Shown piece after piece: positions 1 to 6,366 of a stretch of 7,818 nt of DNA. Position 1 is the stretch's first letter, and each line of letters opens with the position of its first letter. The notes under the pieces were generated by a model, which was not told where the DNA came from, searched no databases, and saw nothing but the letters and a program-made list of their open reading frames with translations. A program made the translations under genes and the position numbers. Location: NCBI GenBank assembly GCA_018828205.1, contig JAHJWA010000138.1:1-7818 (forward strand), in the 5' to 3' direction. The DNA is from Alphaproteobacteria bacterium (lineage in GTDB: Bacteria; Pseudomonadota; Alphaproteobacteria; Sphingomonadales; Sphingomonadaceae).

Positions 1-182
1 CCCATTGGGAGGCCGAGGAGATCGTGCTGCGCGCCGCGATCTACAGTGCGGACGGAGCGGTGCGGATCGCCGGCGAGACCAGGCTCGCCCCGGGCGACGA
101 GGGCCGCCCGCGCGAGCTGGCGCGGAGCCTGCTGGCCCGGGCGCCGGAGCATGTGGCCGGATCCTTCAGCGGCGAGCCGTGA
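1..182 (+). CDS. hemC: Porphobilinogen deaminase (hydroxymethylbilane synthase), C-terminal end only
   Basis: This is the 3' end of a gene entering from the left edge; the reading frame begins at base 3 and stops with TGA at 180-182, giving 59 residues. The fragment (HWEAEEIVLRAAIYSADG, later GETRLAP, then a helix rich in A, R and L) fits the C-terminal domain 3 of HemC, where the E. coli protein has a similar LRA-x-V-x-SPDG strand followed by GERR and a final helix. HemC is a cytosolic enzyme that polymerises four porphobilinogens into hydroxymethylbilane. The catalytic aspartate and the cofactor-carrying cysteine lie outside the window. The next gene starts inside its stop codon and is hemD, the next enzyme of the pathway, which strengthens the call. 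Confidence 0.85.
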   Translation, partial: HWEAEEIVLRAAIYSADGAVRIAGETRLAPGDEGRPRELARSLLARAPEHVAGSFSGEP

Positions 183-919
183 GCCGCAGGCTGTTCGTTT
201 TCCGGCCCGAACCGGGGTGGAGCGCCAGCGCCGGGGCGGCCCGCGAGAGGGGCCTGCGGGTGGCGGGGCATCCGCTCAGCCGGATCGAACCCGTCGCATG
301 GTCGGTCCCCAATCCGCGCACCTTCGACGCCATTCTGGCGGGCAGCGCCAACGTCTTTCGCCACGGCGGGGAGGGGCTGGGCCCGCTTCGGGAGCTCCCC
401 GTCTTCGCGGTCGGGGAAACCACCGCGGCGGTCGCGCGCGCGGCGGGCTTCGCGGTGGAGCGGGTCGGGGCGGGCGGCTTGCAGGTCCTGCTCGACGGGA
501 TGCCGGGCGGGGTGACCAAGCTGCTGCGGCTGTGCGGCGAGAGCCGCGTGCCGCTGGCCGCCCCCGCTGCGACCTCGATCGCCGAGCGCGTGGTCTATCG
601 CGCGGTCGATCTGCCGATCGAACCGGCGACGCAGGAACGTCTCGCAGGGGGCGGGGTGGTGGTGCTGCATTCGGGCGAGACCGCGCGGCACTTCGCCGCC
701 GAATGCGCCCGGCTGGCGATCGATCGCGCCCGGCTGGCGCTGGTGCTGATCGGACCGCGGCTGCTCAAGTCCGCGGGCCAGGGCTGGCGCGGGGTTCACA
801 TCGCCCCGACCCCCGACGATGGCGCGCTGCTGGCATCGGCGCAAATTCTGTGCAAGGACGCGCTCGGCATGCCGGGAGGGCGCGGGACGCCGGACACGGC
901 ACCCGACCATGGTGGCTGA
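179..919 (+). CDS. hemD: Uroporphyrinogen-III synthase
   Basis: The 246-residue product matches HemD, which cyclises hydroxymethylbilane with inversion of ring D to give uroporphyrinogen III in the cytosol. Landmarks in order are RPEPG at residues 9-13, a SAN segment at 56-58 (FDAILAGSANVF), PVFAVGETTAAVARAAGF at 74-91, ERVVYRA at 136-142, the second-lobe strand VVLHSGETARHFA at 161-173, VLIGP at 189-193 and the C-terminal GW with PDDGALLA at 212-219. These are the usual family positions in the two-lobed fold. The GTG start at 179 overlaps the hemC TGA as GTGA, which implies translational coupling; no strong Shine-Dalgarno is visible. An in-frame ATG at base 5 lies inside hemC and is not the start. 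After the last helix there is a G/P-rich tail of about 16 residues that is probably disordered. HemD is a poorly conserved family, but the motifs and context make this call safe. Confidence 0.93.
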   Translation: MSRRLFVFRPEPGWSASAGAARERGLRVAGHPLSRIEPVAWSVPNPRTFDAILAGSANVFRHGGEGLGPLRELPVFAVGETTAAVARAAGFAVERVGAGGLQVLLDGMPGGVTKLLRLCGESRVPLAAPAATSIAERVVYRAVDLPIEPATQERLAGGGVVVLHSGETARHFAAECARLAIDRARLALVLIGPRLLKSAGQGWRGVHIAPTPDDGALLASAQILCKDALGMPGGRGTPDTAPDHGG

Positions 920-931
920 CGGGATCGCAAC

Positions 932-936
932 AAAGG
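932..936 (+). promoter_or_regulatory. Shine-Dalgarno AAAGG for the mitofilin-like gene
   Basis: AAAGG lies five bases before the ATG at 942. It favours that start over an in-frame ATG at 909, which has only GC-rich sequence without a purine run in front of it and would overlap the end of hemD by 11 bases. Confidence 0.5.
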
Positions 937-941
937 CGCGT

Positions 942-1853
942 ATGAACGAATTCACCTCACAGCGGAGCAAACGGCCCTCGATGCGGCCGGTGCTGATCGC
1001 GGTGCTCGTATCCTTCATTCTGGGCGGATCGCTCGCCGGTTACGGCGTCTATCGCTGGGCCCAGTCGCAGGAGGCACCGGCGCGGATCGTGGCGATCGAA
1101 CCACAGCCGGGCGCTGCCCAGACCGGATCGCAGGTCCAGCCCATCCCGAGCCCCACCACCACCGCGAGTGCCGCCATCGGCCAGACCAACGAGGCCGTCG
1201 AGCGCGTCGCCGAGCAGCAGGGCGGGATCGACCAGCGGCTCGCCGCCGCCGAGCAGCGTCTGGCGCGGCTCGATATCCAGGCGCAGGCGGCGGCGGGCAA
1301 TGCCGCGCGCGCCGAGGGCCTGCTGATCGCCTTCGCCGCGCGCCGGGCGATCGAGAAGGGCGCCGAACTCGGCTTCCTCGCCGACCAGCTCAGGCTGCGC
1401 TTCGGCGACGCGCTGCCCAATGCGGTGCGCACCATCATCGCCAATTCGCGCGATCCGGTCACGCTCGACCAGCTGATCGCGCGGCTCGAGGGGATCGCGC
1501 CGCGCCTGTCCGAGGGCAATCGCGATTTTTCCTGGGATCTGATCCGCAACGAATTGTCGCAGCTGTTCGTGGTGCGCCGCGAAAGCACGCCCTCGCCGCA
1601 GCCCGAGCGGCGGCTCGACCGCGCGCGGCTGTTCCTCGAAAGCGGCCGCGTCGAGGCGGCGATCGAGGAGGTCAGCAAGCTTCCGGGTGCCGACAATGCC
1701 GCCGACTGGATCGCCGATGCGCAGCGCTTCGCCGCCACGCAGCAGGCGCTCGATCTGGTGGAAACCTCGGCGGTGCTCGAACCGCGGATGCTGCGCGACG
1801 GGGTCGGCAACAGGATCGAGCAGGTCAGCCCGGCGGTCCAGCCCGAAGCCTGA
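942..1853 (+). CDS. Mitofilin (Mic60)-like inner-membrane protein, COG4223 type
   Basis: This is a 303-residue bitopic protein. A short basic N-terminus (residues 1-15) is followed by one membrane helix at about 16-37 that carries glycines in GxxxG-like spacing (GGSLAGYG at 28-35). A P/T/A-rich linker (about 45-78) and an alanine- and glutamine-rich coiled coil (about 80-125) follow, probably in the periplasm. The C-terminal part resembles the mitofilin signature: VRRES at 211-215, then RARLFLESGRVEAAIEEVSKLPGA at 227-250, DWIADA at 255-260 and a final helix AATQQALDL. In alphaproteobacteria Mic60 homologues are known next to hem genes and bend or organise the inner membrane. At 303 residues this one is short for the family. 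It follows hemD by 22 bases and is likely in the same operon; its position matches that of E. coli hemX, also a one-helix coiled-coil protein. The family call comes from motif reading, and no direct role in heme synthesis is shown. The gene ends nine bases from a convergent gene. Confidence 0.72.
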   Translation: MNEFTSQRSKRPSMRPVLIAVLVSFILGGSLAGYGVYRWAQSQEAPARIVAIEPQPGAAQTGSQVQPIPSPTTTASAAIGQTNEAVERVAEQQGGIDQRLAAAEQRLARLDIQAQAAAGNAARAEGLLIAFAARRAIEKGAELGFLADQLRLRFGDALPNAVRTIIANSRDPVTLDQLIARLEGIAPRLSEGNRDFSWDLIRNELSQLFVVRRESTPSPQPERRLDRARLFLESGRVEAAIEEVSKLPGADNAADWIADAQRFAATQQALDLVETSAVLEPRMLRDGVGNRIEQVSPAVQPEA

Positions 1854-1862
1854 CCGCGAGGC

Positions 1863-3095
1863 TCAGGCGCGCAGCAACTCGGGCAGGTCGCCGGTGATCC
1901 CGCGCGCCTCGTCCATGAACCAGCGTTTGAGCATCGGCATGCGCTGGATGCCGCCCATTCCCAGCCGCCGCAGCGCGCTGGCGGGCTTGCCGGGCAGGCC
2001 GAACAGCCTTGTGAGGCCATCGGTCGCCAGCGCCACGGTGAAGCTGTCGAGCCCGCGCCAGCGCTCGTAGCGCGCCAGCCCCTGCGCATCGCCGGGTTCG
2101 AGCCCCAGCCGCAGGCCCTCGTCGAGCACTTCGACCAGCGCGCCGACATCGCGCAGGCCGAGATTGAGCCCCTGTCCCGCGATCGGATGGATGCCATGCG
2201 CGGCATCGCCGATCAGCGCGAGCCGGGTGTCGGTGATTGTCGCGGTGTGATGGAAGCCCAGCGGCCAGGAGGCGCGCGGGCCGACCGCGCTGATCGCGCC
2301 GAACACGCCGTCCATCCGCTTCTCGACTTCGGCGAGGAAGGCGCGGTCGCCCAGCTTGAGCGTGCCCGCGGCATCCTTCTCGTCCACGGTCCAGACCAGC
2401 GCGCTGCGATGCGCGCCATCGGGTCCGTCGAGCATGGGGAGCAGCGCGAAGGGGCCCGCGGGGTAGAAGATTTCCCACGCGACATTGCCATGCGGCTTTT
2501 CGTGGGTGAGCCCGGCGATCACCGCGCGGTGATGATATTGCCACTGCGCGATCGGGATGCCCGCATCCTCGCGCGTCGGCGAGCCGCGGCCCTCGGCGGC
2601 GACCATCAGGCTGGCTTCGAGCCGGGTCCCGTCGGCCAGCGTTGCGCTAACGCCATGTTCGTTGCGGGTACGGTCGACGATCTCGGCGCGCGAATGCCAC
2701 GAGATCAGCGGCTCGTCGCGCGCGGCCTCGAACAGCGCGAGCCGCAATTGCCGGTTGGCGAACATCCGCCCCAGCGTCCCCTCGTGCGGCTCGGGCGCGA
2801 AATCGATCCGCCCGGGCCTCATCTGGTCGGTCACCGCGATCGAGGCGATTCCGCAGCCGAAGGGTTCGAGCGCCTGCTCGAGCCCGATATGGCGGAACAG
2901 CCGCCAGCTCGCGGTGCTGATCGCCGAGGCGCGGCCGTCGAAGCCTTCGGCGGTGAGCTCCGCCGGGTCGGCGCGATCGACGACATGGCTGGTCATCCCC
3001 TTGCGCGCGGCGGCCAGCGCCAGCGTCATGCCGACCAGCCCGCCGCCCAGGATCAGCAGGTCTCGCTTGGTGGCGTGCGGTGCGGTGTCGGCCAT
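1863..3095 (-). CDS. UbiH/UbiF/Coq6-family FAD-dependent ubiquinone biosynthesis hydroxylase
   Basis: The 410-residue product is a class A flavoprotein monooxygenase of the family that hydroxylates the ubiquinone ring using FAD, NAD(P)H and oxygen at the inner face of the membrane. Visible motifs are the Rossmann dinucleotide motif GGGLVG at residues 17-22, FDGRASAIS at 52-60, the second FAD/NAD(P)H motif as VAAEGRGSPTR at 165-175, and the ribityl-binding block GDAAHGIHPIAGQGLNLGLRD at 296-316, which is typical of Ubi hydroxylases. The second motif has Glu where most members have Asp (DG motif). Alphaproteobacteria carry several such enzymes (UbiH, UbiF, UbiM, UbiL) with different ring positions, so no symbol is assigned. 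The ATG at 3095 is preceded by a purine run AGGGGA about 11 bases away, a long spacing. The gene is convergent with the hem cluster, with nine bases between stops and no terminator, and is divergent from dsbD. Confidence 0.9.
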   Translation of the reverse strand: MADTAPHATKRDLLILGGGLVGMTLALAAARKGMTSHVVDRADPAELTAEGFDGRASAISTASWRLFRHIGLEQALEPFGCGIASIAVTDQMRPGRIDFAPEPHEGTLGRMFANRQLRLALFEAARDEPLISWHSRAEIVDRTRNEHGVSATLADGTRLEASLMVAAEGRGSPTREDAGIPIAQWQYHHRAVIAGLTHEKPHGNVAWEIFYPAGPFALLPMLDGPDGAHRSALVWTVDEKDAAGTLKLGDRAFLAEVEKRMDGVFGAISAVGPRASWPLGFHHTATITDTRLALIGDAAHGIHPIAGQGLNLGLRDVGALVEVLDEGLRLGLEPGDAQGLARYERWRGLDSFTVALATDGLTRLFGLPGKPASALRRLGMGGIQRMPMLKRWFMDEARGITGDLPELLRA

Positions 3096-3165
3096 GGCGT
3101 TCGTCGTCCCCTCGTTGCGCGGAGCAGTCCCTCGCCCTAGAGGCTGTCGCGTGATCGAGGCAAGG
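3096..3165. promoter_or_regulatory. Divergent promoter region between the Ubi hydroxylase and dsbD
   Basis: This 70-bp spacer must carry the start signals of both flanking genes unless transcription comes from inside a neighbour. On the + strand TTGCGC (3115-3120) and TAGAGG (3138-3143) are 17 bases apart, a possible sigma-70-like pair that would give a leader of about 15 bases before dsbD. On the - strand TTGCCT (3163-3158) and TAGGGC (3139-3134) are 18 bases apart. The two candidate -10 boxes overlap around CCCTAGAGG, so the two promoters could compete. Both -10 boxes are poor matches to the consensus; the boxes are guesses, while the regulatory location is supported by the gene layout. Confidence 0.35.
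3157..3160 (+). promoter_or_regulatory. Shine-Dalgarno GAGG for dsbD
   Basis: GAGG ends five bases before the ATG at 3166 and lies downstream of an in-frame GTG at 3151. This placement favours the ATG at 3166 as the true start and leaves a compact, normal signal peptide. Confidence 0.5.
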
Positions 3166-5184
3166 ATGTTGAACGGGTTGCGGAGCCTGCTGGCGCTATT
3201 GGCCTGCGCGCTGCTGTTCGCGTCCCCGGCCTATGCACAAGGCGGGCGCGAGAACGCGATCCGCGCCGAGCTGTTCGCCGAGGGGCCGGCGGTGGCGGGC
3301 GAGGAATGGACGCTGGCGCTGCATTTCACGCCGGTGTCGGAAGAATGGCACGGCTATTGGCGCAATCCCGGCGATGCCGGCTACGGGATGGAGCTCGACT
3401 GGGCGCTGCCCGCTGGCTGGGAGGCGGGCGAGCCGCTCTATCCGGTGCCCGAGCGGCTGGTGATCTCGGGGCTGATGAACCACATCTACGAGGGCGCCTA
3501 CACCGTGCTGGTGCCCGTCCGCGTGCCCGCGGGCGCGGATGTCGGGGATATGCCGCCGATCGCGGTCGAGGCGGATTACCTCGCCTGCACCGACACCATC
3601 TGCGTGCCGCAGCAGGCGCGGCTGACGCTCGATCCCTCGAACATCGCGCGCGATCCGCGCTTCGACCGCTGGCGCGCGGCGATCGCGCCGCTGCTCGACC
3701 GCGAGGGAAGCTTCGCGATCGCGGGCAATCGTCTGCGGGTGGCGATCCCGGTGCCCGCCGAGCTCGACCTCGGCGCGCCGCATGTCTTTGTCGGCGAGCC
3801 CGATCTCGTCGACTACACCGCGCGCCAGGCCTTCTTCCGCGATGGCGACAGGCTGGTGGCCGAAATCCCGCTGGGGCGCGGCCAGGTGCCGGGCTCGCTC
3901 TCGGGTATCCTGTCCTTTGGCGGCAGCGAGGCGCAGGGGCTGCGCTTCGCCGCACAGGCCGGCGAAGTGCCGCGTTCGGGCACCCCGCTGGCGCTGCCTG
4001 CGGATGCCCTGCCCTCGGTCGGGCTGGCGCTGCTCGGCGCGCTGCTCGGCGGGCTGCTGCTCAACGTGATGCCCTGCGTCTTCCCGATTCTCAGCCTCAA
4101 GGCGCTCTCGCTCGCCAGGGCTGGCGGCGACGAGCGCGCGGCGCGGCGCGATGCGGTCTTCTACACGCTCGGCGTGGTGCTCGCCTGCCTGGCGCTGGGC
4201 GCGCTGCTGCTGGGCTTGCGCGCTGCGGGCGAGCAGATCGGCTGGGCGTTCCAGCTGCAGGAGCCCGCCGTGGTGGTGGCGCTGCTGGTGCTTGCCGCGG
4301 CGATCACCGCCAATTTCGCGGGGGTTTTCGAACTGCCCGGCCTCGTGATGCGCGGCGGGCGGGGCGGGGCGAGCAGCTTTGGCACCGGGCTGCTCGCCGC
4401 CTTCGTCGCGACGCCGTGTACCGGCCCCTTCATGGCGGCGGCGATGGGCGCCGCGCTGCTGCTTCCCGTGCCGCAGGCGCTGGCGCTGTTCGCGGCGCTC
4501 GGGATGGGGCTGGCGCTGCCCTTCCTGCTGCTCGGCTTCGTGCCGGGCCTGCGCCGCGCGCTGCCGCGACCGGGGCCGTGGATGGCGAGTTTCCGCCGCT
4601 GGATGGCGCTGCCGATGGGGCTCACCGCGCTGGCGCTGGTCTGGCTGCTGTGGCGGATGGCGGGCGCGGGCTTCGCGCTCACGGCGCTGGGGCTGGCGGC
4701 GGGGGCGGTGCTGCTGCTCGCGGTGCTGTTCGCGCGGCGAGCGGGCAGGTTTCGCGTGGCGGGCGTGCTGGTGGCGCTGGCCGCGATGGCGGGCTTCGCG
4801 GTGCTGCTCCCCGGCCAGCACGCGGAACCGGCGCAGGCGAGGCAAAGCATCCACGATCCGCGCCCCTTCAGCGAGGCGGCGCTGGCCGCGGCGCGCGCGA
4901 CCGGCCAGCCGGTGTTCGTCTGGTTCACCGCCGACTGGTGCGTGACCTGCAAGGTCAACGAAAGCGCCGCGATCGAGCGCGAGGCGGTGCGCGCGGCTTT
5001 CGCGGAAGCGGGGGTGATCACGCTGGTCGGCGACTGGACCCGCCGCGACGAGGCAATCGCGCGGTTCCTTACCGATCAGGGCGCGGCGGGGGTGCCGCTC
5101 TATCTGTGGTATCCGGCCGGGGGCGAGCCACGGCAATTGCCGCAGGTGCTCACGCCGGATCTGCTGGCGTCGCTGCCGCGATAG
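3166..5184 (+). CDS. dsbD: Thiol:disulfide interchange protein, DsbD/ScsB type
   Basis: The 672-residue product carries electrons from cytosolic thioredoxin across the inner membrane to periplasmic disulfide proteins. Residues 1-24 are a signal peptide with an AYA|Q cleavage site. Residues 25 to about 280 form the periplasmic N-terminal domain of the DsbC_N/ScsB kind (GYWRNPGDAGYG at 63-74, then the redox pair C141 and C146 in ACTDTICVPQ). Residues about 283-548 form a membrane domain of roughly eight helices with the two key cysteines C304 (NVMPCVFPILSLK) and C418 (ATPCTGPF), which also contains C341. The C-terminal periplasmic thioredoxin domain (about 565-672) has the active site WCVTC (C592, C595) and a likely cis-proline P644 (AGVPLY). 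All three redox pairs are present, so it should be active. It is longer than E. coli DsbD (565 residues) because of the larger N-terminal domain. Likely clients are cytochrome c maturation or disulfide isomerase proteins; none is encoded here. Its last 35 bases overlap the convergent lipoprotein gene. Confidence 0.9.
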   Translation: MLNGLRSLLALLACALLFASPAYAQGGRENAIRAELFAEGPAVAGEEWTLALHFTPVSEEWHGYWRNPGDAGYGMELDWALPAGWEAGEPLYPVPERLVISGLMNHIYEGAYTVLVPVRVPAGADVGDMPPIAVEADYLACTDTICVPQQARLTLDPSNIARDPRFDRWRAAIAPLLDREGSFAIAGNRLRVAIPVPAELDLGAPHVFVGEPDLVDYTARQAFFRDGDRLVAEIPLGRGQVPGSLSGILSFGGSEAQGLRFAAQAGEVPRSGTPLALPADALPSVGLALLGALLGGLLLNVMPCVFPILSLKALSLARAGGDERAARRDAVFYTLGVVLACLALGALLLGLRAAGEQIGWAFQLQEPAVVVALLVLAAAITANFAGVFELPGLVMRGGRGGASSFGTGLLAAFVATPCTGPFMAAAMGAALLLPVPQALALFAALGMGLALPFLLLGFVPGLRRALPRPGPWMASFRRWMALPMGLTALALVWLLWRMAGAGFALTALGLAAGAVLLLAVLFARRAGRFRVAGVLVALAAMAGFAVLLPGQHAEPAQARQSIHDPRPFSEAALAAARATGQPVFVWFTADWCVTCKVNESAAIEREAVRAAFAEAGVITLVGDWTRRDEAIARFLTDQGAAGVPLYLWYPAGGEPRQLPQVLTPDLLASLPR

Positions 5185-5737
5185 GCTCCGCCGCCGCGGA
5201 TTCGCCGCGCGCCGGCGCCCGGCAGCGGTTGATCAATTCGCGCGGCAGGCTGCTGGGGTTGAGGATGACGCTGCCCGCTCCGGGTACCGTCGCCTCCACC
5301 TGCCGCGGTCCGGTGAGCACTTCGAGCGCGGGATCGTCGGCCTCGGTCGCACCGCGCCAGCGCCAGTCATCCCCGGTCTTCTCGGCATCCACGAACAGCC
5401 GGGTGACATGCGAATTGCCGATCAGCGCGAGGATCGCCTTGGCATCGGGATCGGCATCGACGATCCGCTCGTAGACGATCCGTCCGCCGCCCGGCCCCTC
5501 GACGCAGGCGAGCGCGAGCAGCGGCGGCGCGCCGGGATTGCCGTAGATGATCCGCCCCGGCTCGCGGCTGGCGACCCATTGCGCCTGTTCGGTGTCGGGC
5601 GATAGCAGCGGTTCGGACGGGCCCGACTTCGCCTCCAGCCCGACCCGCGCGACATAATCGTCGGCGGCGGGCGGCTTGCAGGAAGCCAGCGCGACGAGCG
5701 CGAGGGCGGCGAGACACAGCAGGGGGGTGGAACGCAT
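5150..5737 (-). CDS. Putative lipoprotein A, unknown function, paralogue of the upstream lipoprotein
   Basis: I do not recognise a named family. The 195-residue product has a lipoprotein signal peptide, a short hydrophobic stretch ending in the lipobox LASC with lipidated C20. Lys rather than Asp at the following position does not suggest inner-membrane retention. The mature part contains RIIYG at 62-66, C78, a W-x-G at 127-129, DDPAL at 134-138 and C172, after which comes a 23-residue A/P/E-rich tail. C78 and C172 probably form a disulfide in the periplasm. The same landmarks occur, with matching spacing inside each block, in the lipoprotein encoded 41 bases upstream. The ATG at 5737 has no clear Shine-Dalgarno; it is chosen because it gives a proper lipobox, while the frame further upstream encodes arginine-rich, non-protein-like sequence antisense-in-frame to the neighbour. 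The stop lies inside the 3' end of the convergent dsbD. Confidence 0.82.
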   Translation of the reverse strand: MRSTPLLCLAALALVALASCKPPAADDYVARVGLEAKSGPSEPLLSPDTEQAQWVASREPGRIIYGNPGAPPLLALACVEGPGGGRIVYERIVDADPDAKAILALIGNSHVTRLFVDAEKTGDDWRWRGATEADDPALEVLTGPRQVEATVPGAGSVILNPSSLPRELINRCRAPARGESAAAEPIAAATPADPA

Positions 5738-5778
5738 GCGCGCAGCTATGCGATCACCCCGCCGCTCGGCAAGTCCCG

Positions 5779-6315
5779 TCAGCTGCAGGCGGTCACCACG
5801 CGGTCGATCGCCTCGTCCGCGGGCGCGGTCACGCTCTCGCCGCCGAGGCTGAAGGTCAGCGGTTCGTCGGTCGCCGCGAGGAAGGCGAGCGCGGGGTCGC
5901 CCGGGAGCATCGCGCCGTTCCAGATCGCGTCGGGCCCGAGCGCGCTGGCGGTGCCGGTCACGGTGAAACCCGCCGTCCGCTCGCCGGAGGCCATGGTGAC
6001 GGTCTGCTCGGCGCCTTCCTGCGCGGCGGAGAGCCACTGGAAGACCACCGCGGCATCCTCGTCGAGCGAGAGATTGCAGCTCATCGAGATCACGCCATCC
6101 GAAATCGACGAGCCGTAGATCGCGGTCTGGGTGTCGGCCTTGTAGAACCAGCGATTGCCTTCGGCATCGGCGACCCCGGCGACCTCATTGTCGCTGCGCG
6201 CGCCCGGAGCGGGCGAATTCTGCGCGATGGATTGCGCGGCATCGCTGGGTTCGCCGGAATTGTCCGAGCAGGCGGCCAGCGCCAGAGGCGCGAGAAGGAG
6301 CAGGGGGATGCGCAC
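5779..6315 (-). CDS. Putative lipoprotein B, unknown function
   Basis: I do not recognise a named family. The 178-residue product starts with a signal peptide MRIPLLLLAPLALAAC whose lipobox LAAC places the lipidated cysteine at C16, followed by Ser. A polar, low-complexity linker (about 17-55) rich in S, D, N and A would hold the globular part away from the membrane. The globular part has WFYKAD at 56-61, AIYG at 65-68, C80, W-x-G at 132-134, DPAL at 140-143 and C177 as the next-to-last residue; C80 and C177 are a likely disulfide. The start is GTG at 6315, supported by AAAGGAA eight bases upstream. It is the first of two co-directional lipoprotein genes and lies 86 bases after the uvrB stop, so it may be read through from uvrB or have its own promoter. 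The product is acidic by eye. Confidence 0.85.
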   Translation of the reverse strand: MRIPLLLLAPLALAACSDNSGEPSDAAQSIAQNSPAPGARSDNEVAGVADAEGNRWFYKADTQTAIYGSSISDGVISMSCNLSLDEDAAVVFQWLSAAQEGAEQTVTMASGERTAGFTVTGTASALGPDAIWNGAMLPGDPALAFLAATDEPLTFSLGGESVTAPADEAIDRVVTACS

Positions 6316-6323
6316 GGGCAGGG

Positions 6324-6330
6324 TTCCTTT
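6324..6330 (-). promoter_or_regulatory. Shine-Dalgarno AAAGGAA setting a GTG start
   Basis: Read on the - strand, AAAGGAA ends eight bases before the GTG at 6315. It is a good ribosome-binding site and decides the GTG start of lipoprotein B, which also gives an exact lipoprotein signal peptide. Confidence 0.65.
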
Positions 6331-6366
6331 CGAAGCGGCTGAGATGGAAGCGCCGCGCGAGATGCC

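Noticed and set aside
41..1018. A 325-codon open frame antisense to hemD and the start of the mitofilin-like gene
   Set aside because: The sequence is R/P/A-rich with no motif, and it opposes a well-supported hemD.
1049..2206. A 385-codon open frame on the - strand across the hem and ubi gene ends
   Set aside because: It crosses the junction of two convergent real genes and encodes S/R/A-rich sequence; part of it is a shifted frame of the hydroxylase.
3196..5136. A 646-codon open frame on the - strand antisense to dsbD
   Set aside because: Its product is rich in R, H, Q and E in repeats typical of the antisense of a hydrophobic membrane protein in GC-rich DNA; no recognisable fold or start signal.
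5185..5230. GC-rich possible terminator hairpin after dsbD
   Set aside because: The CCGCCGCGG/CCGCGCGCC stretch lies inside the coding sequence of lipoprotein A, has no clean stem-loop and no T run.
3306..5474. A 722-codon open frame on the + strand in another frame of dsbD
   Set aside because: The translation is almost entirely A, R and G and has no domain motif. It is a by-product of GC-rich codon use in dsbD, whose own frame has a signal peptide, membrane helices and all redox motifs.
5738..6037. Upstream extension of lipoprotein A to an ATG at 6037
   Set aside because: The added 100 residues are arginine-rich, overlap lipoprotein B in another frame, and would bury the signal peptide.
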